A DNA stretch of 64,000 nt from Micromussa lordhowensis (taxonomy: Eukaryota > Cnidaria > Anthozoa > Scleractinia > Lobophylliidae): assembly GCA_964020085.1 (NCBI GenBank), contig OZ026607.1, positions 6,963,279 through 7,027,278 on the forward strand, written 5' to 3'. The notes under the pieces are model-generated. The model saw nothing but the letters and a program-made list of their open reading frames with translations. It searched no databases and was not told the origin of the DNA. The translations under genes and the position numbers were made by a program. Positions 57,001 to 64,000 of the stretch are shown piece by piece; within the stretch, counting starts at the first letter, position 1; the number at the start of each line of letters is the position of its first letter.

Positions 57001-60000
57001 AGGATAATGAGATTCTTCACCACTCTATAATTACCGAAATTTTTTTAGCTAAGACGTTTTCAAGGCTGCTAGAATGAAGCCGTACCCGCAAGGAAATTGA
57101 AGAACGAATGGCGAACGGTTCAGTAATTCGTTCTTGATTTGCCCAGCGCGTTCTCAATCTTGCATGTGTGCTCTTATCGTAGTCAGGTCTTTTACGGCAA
57201 TTTAGCTAATCCCGTTGAAATGCTCCTAACGGCTTAAAAGAAGGAGAAATTTGGTTGATAATACAGGGGGCGTATCAGTTCTTAAATGTTAATTCAAACA
57301 AGCCCATTGGCACACCGGCTCGAGTCATTAGTACCAGCTATGACATTTGATTTAGAAGGGTCCCTTATTGTTCTTTATTGGAGTATATTACTGCTCCCAG
57401 TGGGATACAGCGTGCAAATGGGAAAGCTTCTAGATACGATGGATGCTTAACAACATTAAACCTTTTGTTGTTTAACATTACGAGCCATTGTCCCCGTACA
57501 AAGGGCTTGATAAGCTGAAGGGCTGATTGAATTGCATAATCCGCTCGCTGAATAGCAAACGGAGCTCTATTATGTCCTATCATTTACATATGACAGTAAA
57601 AGCAATTAGGAGCGTAACAAGTGGTAGTTAGTTGTAATAGAACGGCTTGATATTGTGTTCGATATTTTGTCTAATTCTCAGTCTGTTTGTATAGTCATTG
57701 TTTAGAAGCAAACCCCCCGAGCTAGGGCTTTTATCTCCAGGCAGCATAGCACGCCCAAAAAACATTTGCCTATTGTCAGCGACTGACTAAAGTGGACGGC
57801 TCGCAATTTAATCAGCGAACGTTATCTGAAACGATTACTCTGACACTACTGCCGTTCAGAGGTTCTCGAGAGTGAAATAGATCTCATATCAGGCGAGGTA
57901 AGCAAATACACTGATGTTCTGACGCCATCACATTTTTCTAGATTTGAAGTTTATCTGGGTAAGAACATAGCGAAAGTAAACCAAACCGCGTGGCTGCTTC
58001 ATCAGTTTGGAGTACAAACAAAGACTTATTTGAAATAGTTGGCCAAACATTAGGCTATTGGGTCAAGCACCTAATCGTACAGCTTCGATGCTTCGCGTTG
58101 TTTCGCCTTCGCCTCTAGTGCTGTAGTGTACTCCTTGGATTAGAGAGCATTTACACCGCGGACATTTTCATCTCGAGGCCAAGAAGGATAAATCCATAGT
58201 GCTAAGTGAAATCGGAAGTCGATTAACTGAAAAGTATGTAAACAAGGGAACATGCCGAAATCGCAAGCAAGCAATTCAACCACATTTTTCGCATAAGATG
58301 TCGCAGGAAATGCAAACTCGAAAGATATTTTTAGCGATGTTGTGAAGTCATGCATTAGGATTAGTTAAACGCCAGCCGATCAGTTTGAGAGTTTTGTGAA
58401 CACTTCTGAACAAAGCTTCCCCGCCCCCAGCTGATTCGTACTTTATTTTACGGTCGAAAATTTTGTTAAGGTCGTCACAGGGTATTTGTTAGTTTTTGCT
58501 CCTCGTTCCGAGTCGGTGTGCTGCAGTTGTCGCCGGAGACAAATGGCGATTTTGCATTTTGTCGAGGGCTTTGTAAATGTCGTCACATTTTTTTCGATTC
58601 ACCTTGCTCAATATAGTTCACCTTCTTCGCTGAATTGTTCAATGATTCGCGTTTGGAATTTCGATTAATTTCGGGAAAAATGTTTCACATGCTTAATTTG
58701 CTTTTCAACTTTGCACAGACGGTTACCAGTTACAGATTTCCTAGGCTTTTCTTTCCTCTCGTTGCCTTAGTTTCAAGGTACACCTTATTGGCATGCTGTT
58801 CGAGAATTGTCTTTCGTGTTACGATCTCTTCAGGTCGGCATCCCTGACGTTTTTCCGCTATCACAACGCGTGAACCACTTCCTCGGTGCGAAACGCGATC
58901 TATCTGTTCCACTGCTTCGTCGTTCATTTTGGACATTAAACAAGTGACTTTTGGCCTCAATATGTTCTCTTTCAGAAGCCAAACTCCAATTTGCAAACAC
59001 TGCCATGAATGATTTATGAAAGCAGAAAACAACACAACAGTATGCGTTTTGAAAATTTGCTTATTAGAAGTGGCGTTGTACTAAATGTTTTCTGTGTACA
59101 TGATTTGTTCATTCTCTGCTATAACGTTTGACTTTCGTTAGATTATTGGAGTTTCGGCATCACCTATGTGTCTTTTTAATTACTTTCCGCATAACAAGAG
59201 CAAGTGAATTGCCAGATGGAGAAACATTGTTTTATCATCTGAACGTCTTAGTATTTTTGATGGCGTTGAATGAATGCGCCGTTCATGTATATGTGATTAT
59301 AATTGAAAAAAAAAGAACGTTGTGATTCATTTAAATCGTTTTTATTATTGTTTGATGTGCTTTGGCGGTTTGACAGGAACAAATTGTGATTTTTTTTAAG
59401 GTCTGTACCTTCATGATCGCTACGCGAACATGTAAATTTCAAATGATTTTTGTGCCTGGCTTCTGAAATTCTTTTCAATATTTTGCCTGCTCTAATCATT
59501 ATAATTGCCAACTGAAAAAATACTGAGCAAGGCTCTGGCTCTTTTCCGCTCAAAAGTTCTATTTTGGTTGAGAACAACAATTCCATGCCGGAGCCGAATG
59601 ATTGAGTGACTGGTGTGGTTTCTTGGATCACTGAGCGCTAGGGAGCTCCTGTTCTGTGCGTTTATTTGTAGTTTTCTGTCAATATTTTATCAAATGGCTT
59701 CAGTAAATAAAGCCCTATTTAGGTCGTTTATAACACGCGTTCTCGCCATCTCCCATCTTCAGCCATGACCGCGTGAAAAGAAGTGTCAAACTCTCGGCCA
59801 GTCTTGATACTCACAACGGAACAAAGTCCGCTGTTGTATTTGCAATACTTTAGATCGATAAATTCGATCCGCTAGACAAAAGTTAGCAGTATAGTTATAC
59901 CGGGAAATCCAACACCGAATCGAATATCATGAAAAGCCAAGCACGCACTAAAAACCGAATCGCCTTTTTTTAGTGGAGTGGATGGCGCACGTATGCAAAT

Positions 60001-62059
60001 ATGGCGCTCGTCTCGTGTGGGTTCACTGTCGTAATTAATTACTTTTCATTCGCAGATGACACATTTGGCAAATCATTAGTGACAATAATAAGGTGTTTAT
60101 ACTTTTAGGTCTGTTATTCGGTGAACCTAGAACTCTTGGTTATTTAAGTGACATAAGGACGACCCTGAATGCCAACGAGATAATCCTTGCGTGAGAGAAG
60201 CGTACTTTTTGTGGCAACTTTTTTTTCCGAGCTTGTTTACATAGACATAAAATGGTGTTTTGGCAATCCGGGGAGGTTACACAGCGAGTTCTAAATGGCA
60301 CGGCGGGTCGGGCCAATATTTCTTTTCTCAATGAGCAAACAATAAACTGCTTATATTTGCTACCTATATCGAGCAAGGATAAAGCATTTCTCTCTGACGT
60401 AGTCACTACACGACTTTTTAAACTGGGAAACAATGAAGCTCAAGAATTTCTTTCACTCTAAGTGAGGTGGTGGCACTAAACAGATAGAGCTCATCAGTCC
60501 TGACGCGAAGAACGGTTGTCCGCTAATGAGCTTTCGCGTTTTTGTTTTCTTTCTTTGTGCAAATATATCAGAAAGTTAAACTTCGCAAATAAACACAACA
60601 ATAGTAATATGTTTGGCGACATCCACTAAAGGGAAACAGAACTCGAACTCGTCAAGAAGAGATGTAAGTCTTTAAGATTTACTTTATGTATTTTTTTAGT
60701 TTCAACATGTACAGGCAATTTACTTTTAATTCCTTGTTTGCCATGATGCATTTTTAATGTCCAGTCAGATTCACAGCTGTGTCCTTGCCCTTGGCGAAGT
60801 TGTACATGTGCGCCGGGATTTTGATTCCTCTTAGCGGGCGCAGCACGTTACCAATTGACAAAATTTCAAACCTGATTTTATTCGGGCTAAGCTTAATTTT
60901 ACTTTAATCGAGCAGATGACACATTTTCAAAAACCATTTATCTAGTAGAACTATCGCTAAACGTGGCCGTGTTAACCCGCTGTTCGGAAGCACGAGGGGA
61001 CCATCTCTTCTGAAGATTATATTCATAACGGTGTGAGTGCATGACATGCAGATAAGCTTCGATATCAATACAGTATATTTCTTTACATGAAAAGTAATTA
61101 CTGCACCCAACGAGACGCCAGATTTAGGCATATTATGGTTCTGTTGATTGAAAAACCCCATGTTTGTGAAGCTATACAAAGTCACCGAAAAAAATCAATG
61201 TTCATAACAATCGTGTATTGTCGAGCCAGAATGTCGCGTTTTATAACAGTATTTTGTCGTTGTGTACATGTAATGCTGGGGAAAAGCAATTAGGAGTCAC
61301 TCAATTAGCGAGAGCTTGGCTCGCGGGAAAACAGAAAGACATTAGAAATGACCGTCTGGATCTCGATCAATAGTCACAGCGTGCAGATCACGATTTTAGC
61401 TAAATCGACTTGGCCGGAAAGACGGATAATGCGAAGTTCATATGTGGAGGCGTGGGCTAACACACACAACCTTCCTATGTATTGTTCGCACGAACTTTGC
61501 TTCTAATCCATCGAACTCAATACGATAGATAAACGATCATGTCACTCAAGGCCCATAACGTTTAAATTTCAATCGGGGGCAAACTTGCATACCTTTTACA
61601 TTGTTTAGTTTTCGATTATATCAACTATTGAAGGTGATGAGTATTGCCATTCTTTGTCGCAGTAAGAGAATTCTTTGAGGTGTTATCTGCCTGGGAATCT
61701 CTCTATTCGTCTAACGGTGTGGGACGAATCTCTCAGAGCCCATCCCCAAGAAAAGCTTTTTTACGGTGATATGCGATTTTCTGCCAAACATCTGTCAGTG
61801 AAAACGATAACGAGAAACTTTACCATACAATAGAGGATCAATTGAGAGGATCCTTAATAACGCCCACTTCAAGTTAGTTTTGACGCAAATTGGAAAGTTT
61901 TGGCTTAGAGGAAATTTTCTTGCGGTTGTTTTTACACTTTAGGCTTCACAACTTGAAGAAGTGTTATCCGATAGCTGTAGTTTTTGTCCCATCTGCCCCG
62001 AACATTGTTTAGCCCGAGTTAGTAACACCTTGCTGTAATGATTGACACCGTTGCCATAG

Positions 62060-62257
62060 CAGGCTTGTAATTAGAGCTTACCACGCCAATCAGGTAGCTA
62101 GAGTTTAACAAACGTAATACTCGATCTTAGCGATAATATACCCCATGTTTCTAACCCTCTTGATAAATACTGACACTTTACAGAGACGTTACCACACCCC
62201 TGCGTTTAGCCTTAATAGTCGACCAGCAAGAAGAAGAACCCGTACACAACCGGCGTG
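62060..62257 (+). promoter_or_regulatory. Putative promoter region of SIX3/6
   Basis: A CCAAT element (GCCAATCAGG) lies at about 62084-62093 and a homeodomain-type core (TGTAATTAGA) at about 62067-62076. No clear TATA box at a fixed distance is seen. The transcription start was not located, so this is a suggestion. Confidence 0.3.
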
Positions 62258-62832
62258 ATGTTTGCCCCACTTCCAGCCTTGAGCTTCACGCCGCAGCAGA
62301 TCGCACAGGTCTGCGAAACTCTGGAGGAAAGCGGTGACATCGAGCGGTTGGCCAGATTTCTGTGGTCCTTGCCAGTGGCCCCTGGGACGCTAGAAGCCTT
62401 AAGCAAACATGAAAGCGTGCTCCGAGCGCGAGCTATTGTGGCGTTTCACATGGGAAATTTCCGGGACTTGTACCACATATTGGAGACGCATCGCTTCGGC
62501 AAAGATTCACATGCTAAGCTGCAAGCGATGTGGTTAGAAGCTCATTACCAAGAGGCTGAGAGACTTCGAGGGAGACCCTTAGGACCTGTCGATAAATATC
62601 GCGTTCGCAAGAAGTTTCCTCTTCCCAGGACAATTTGGGACGGAGAGCAGAAAACGCACTGTTTCAAGGAGAGAACGAGAAGCTTGCTTCGCGAGTGGTA
62701 TCTTCAGGATCCCTACCCAAACCCGACAAAGAAGCGGGAACTAGCACAAGCCACCGGCCTCACACCGACACAAGTTGGCAACTGGTTTAAAAATAGACGG
62801 CAAAGAGATCGTGCCGCTGCAGCTAAAAACAG
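62258..62832 (+). CDS. SIX3/6: SIX3/6 (Optix-type) homeobox transcription factor, first coding exon
   Basis: I start at the ATG at 62258; the codon before it is GTG and is not a start. The exon encodes 191 residues and ends at AAAAACAG before GTAACA, where reading through would give a stop at once. The SIX domain spans about residues 10-122 and the homeodomain about 123-185. [20 protein letters not shown], then [20 protein letters not shown] and [20 protein letters not shown] identify the SIX3/6 class, as distinct from SIX1/2 and SIX4/5. The protein binds DNA in the nucleus and in other animals patterns the anterior/apical pole and eyes, often as a Groucho-dependent repressor. The protein starts directly at the SIX domain. 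At least one more exon should follow outside the window. Confidence 0.92.
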
Positions 62833-64000
62833 GTAACAAATTCTAACTGTTATAACTTGCAAATTTTCGCTTTGCTTTCGCCCCGTCTGGGTCCGGTGTC
62901 ATTTGTTGATTTTGCCATAGTGCGCAAAGCTAAACATGGAAATCCTCTCAACGAAAATTCCCTTTTCGCCACCAAAAGCTCAAATCTCAGCACAGCTCAG
63001 CACGTTTGAAACGGAAACGTTCAAATTAGGATAAAGTTTAGTGGTGAAAATGCGATCCATGACTGCGTTTAGGAGGGTTTCGCGGCCGCTTCCGTCACAA
63101 AAACTCTACACTTCTCTCAAATTGGTTTAGGTGGTTTGCAGAATAACAGATGGGGTAGAACAACGCTTAATCCTGAAATATACACCGCACGGATAAGACC
63201 ATTGATAGTCTGGCTCAGTGACAGTGTGTATATTTTAAAGAAGCATGTGGTCAACAGATCGAAACAGACCTATCACTATTTGTTTCAAAGAGTCGCATTT
63301 GTCTTCCTTTATTCCGAAGCGTACTGTTTTAAACGAAAAATAGCCCCAATCCTATTGTACTCAATGGACGTGGCGCCAGAGAAATGTGTGTACAATAACA
63401 CGCGCGCTTCGCATGGAAATTGTACACATGGTTTTCATCCGTATCATCGCCCTGCTATATACACTCGTCTGATGAAGGAAATTGATCGAGATACCGTTTC
63501 CCTTGAGATCTTCCGGAATTGTGTAGCATCTCTTAAATTCCACTCTACCGTCATTTGTTTTCGCAAGGAATATTTGATAATTTTCTTAGGTACTTAGAAA
63601 GGATTATGAGCTGCATTTGGTTATTTGTTTACCGTATTTTCATCCAATAACTATTTTGGGGCATTGTGAAGGCGAATGTATTGAGTTTTTATTTTTTCAC
63701 GCGCGGACACATTGCTGATGGCTCGCCAGAAATTGTAATCCTATCTTTCTTAAATTGTTTTTAATCGTCCACGACGAAAGATACGAAAAAGTAAAAATTG
63801 GTCCGAATACGAGAAGAAGGAGAAGATGAGCAGCAGGACTGTAATCTTTTTAACGTCCAAACACTGATGCTAAGTGTGAAGTGGCAGGCACTCACACTTT
63901 GACCAACTTTTACAACGTGAAAAGGCGATAACAAGGTTTCGCATTTAGCAAGCAAACATTAAACTAAATGACATGAAAGCTTAAAATATTAATTAAACTC
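62833..64000 (+). other. Probable first intron of SIX3/6
   Basis: It starts with donor GTAACA. The 153-codon frame at 63136-63597 begins at a TTG codon, has no domain and no acceptor that continues a SIX3/6 C-terminus. No transposon is recognised. Confidence 0.5.

Larger units (their letters stand above)
44361..62257. other. Transposon-poor 18-kb region upstream of SIX3/6
   Basis: I find no gene, and only one mobile element (the SINE at about 47765-48034). No reading frame exceeds about 130 codons, and none has a domain, splice context or repeat signature. The contrast with the repeat-dense 21-44 kb region is marked. An outlying exon of SIX3/6 or an unspliced noncoding RNA cannot be excluded from sequence alone. 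Its likely role is regulatory. Confidence 0.5.

Noticed and set aside
63136..63597. 153-codon frame after SIX3/6
   Set aside because: It begins at TTG, has no recognisable domain and does not continue the SIX3/6 reading frame from the donor.

Overview
The window is nuclear DNA from a multicellular animal, most likely an anthozoan cnidarian and probably a stony coral. The reasons are intron-containing genes with GT-AG junctions, two SIX-family homeobox genes, a Tctex-type dynein light chain gene, Penelope-like and CR1/L2-like retroelements, several tRNA-derived SINE families, a KDZ-associated CxC gene, and many foldback elements of cnidarian character. The species assignment is inference. There is no bacterial-style operon, CRISPR array or rRNA gene.

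Layout. (1) 588-10294, plus strand: the 3' six exons of a protein-kinase gene whose C-terminus is a Nudix-like domain. Its 5' end lies outside the window. Its introns hold a Penelope-like remnant (904-1240), a minisatellite, palindromic MITEs, a Harbinger-like MITE, two SINEs and a LINE 3' end. (2) 10295-14765: intergenic, with a decayed Penelope-like element (10831-11483) and an ATT microsatellite. (3) 14766-15296, plus: a single-exon Tctex1-domain protein. (4) 15297-19595: intergenic, with a TTAA-flanked MITE and other inverted repeats. (5) 19596-20976, minus: a two-exon SIX4/5-type homeobox gene. (6) 20977-28416: repeat-rich spacer. (7) 28417-37758: a 9.3-kb composite block with matching terminal inverted repeats, subterminal satellite arrays and a CxC cysteine-cluster gene of the KDZ-transposon type. 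That gene is split by a 1.7-kb MULE-like foldback element flanked by a 9-bp target duplication. (8) 37759-44400: more MITEs, SINE pieces and palindromes. (9) 44.4-62.2 kb: about 18 kb with almost no recognisable transposons and no convincing gene, apart from one SINE. It lies directly upstream of (10) the SIX3/6-type homeobox gene at 62258 (plus), whose first exon is complete and is followed by a splice donor.

How the genes relate. SIX4/5 and SIX3/6 are linked about 41 kb apart on opposite strands. This fits the ancestral SIX cluster also seen in vertebrates (SIX6-SIX1-SIX4), although no SIX1/2 gene is visible here. The transposon-poor stretch before SIX3/6 is the best candidate for developmental cis-regulatory DNA. 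The kinase/Nudix gene and the Tctex gene are unrelated neighbours. The most unusual finds are the kinase plus Nudix-like fusion and the nested transposons at 28.4-37.8 kb. In the latter, each arm of the foldback element appears to carry a copy of the same two 5' exon-like segments.
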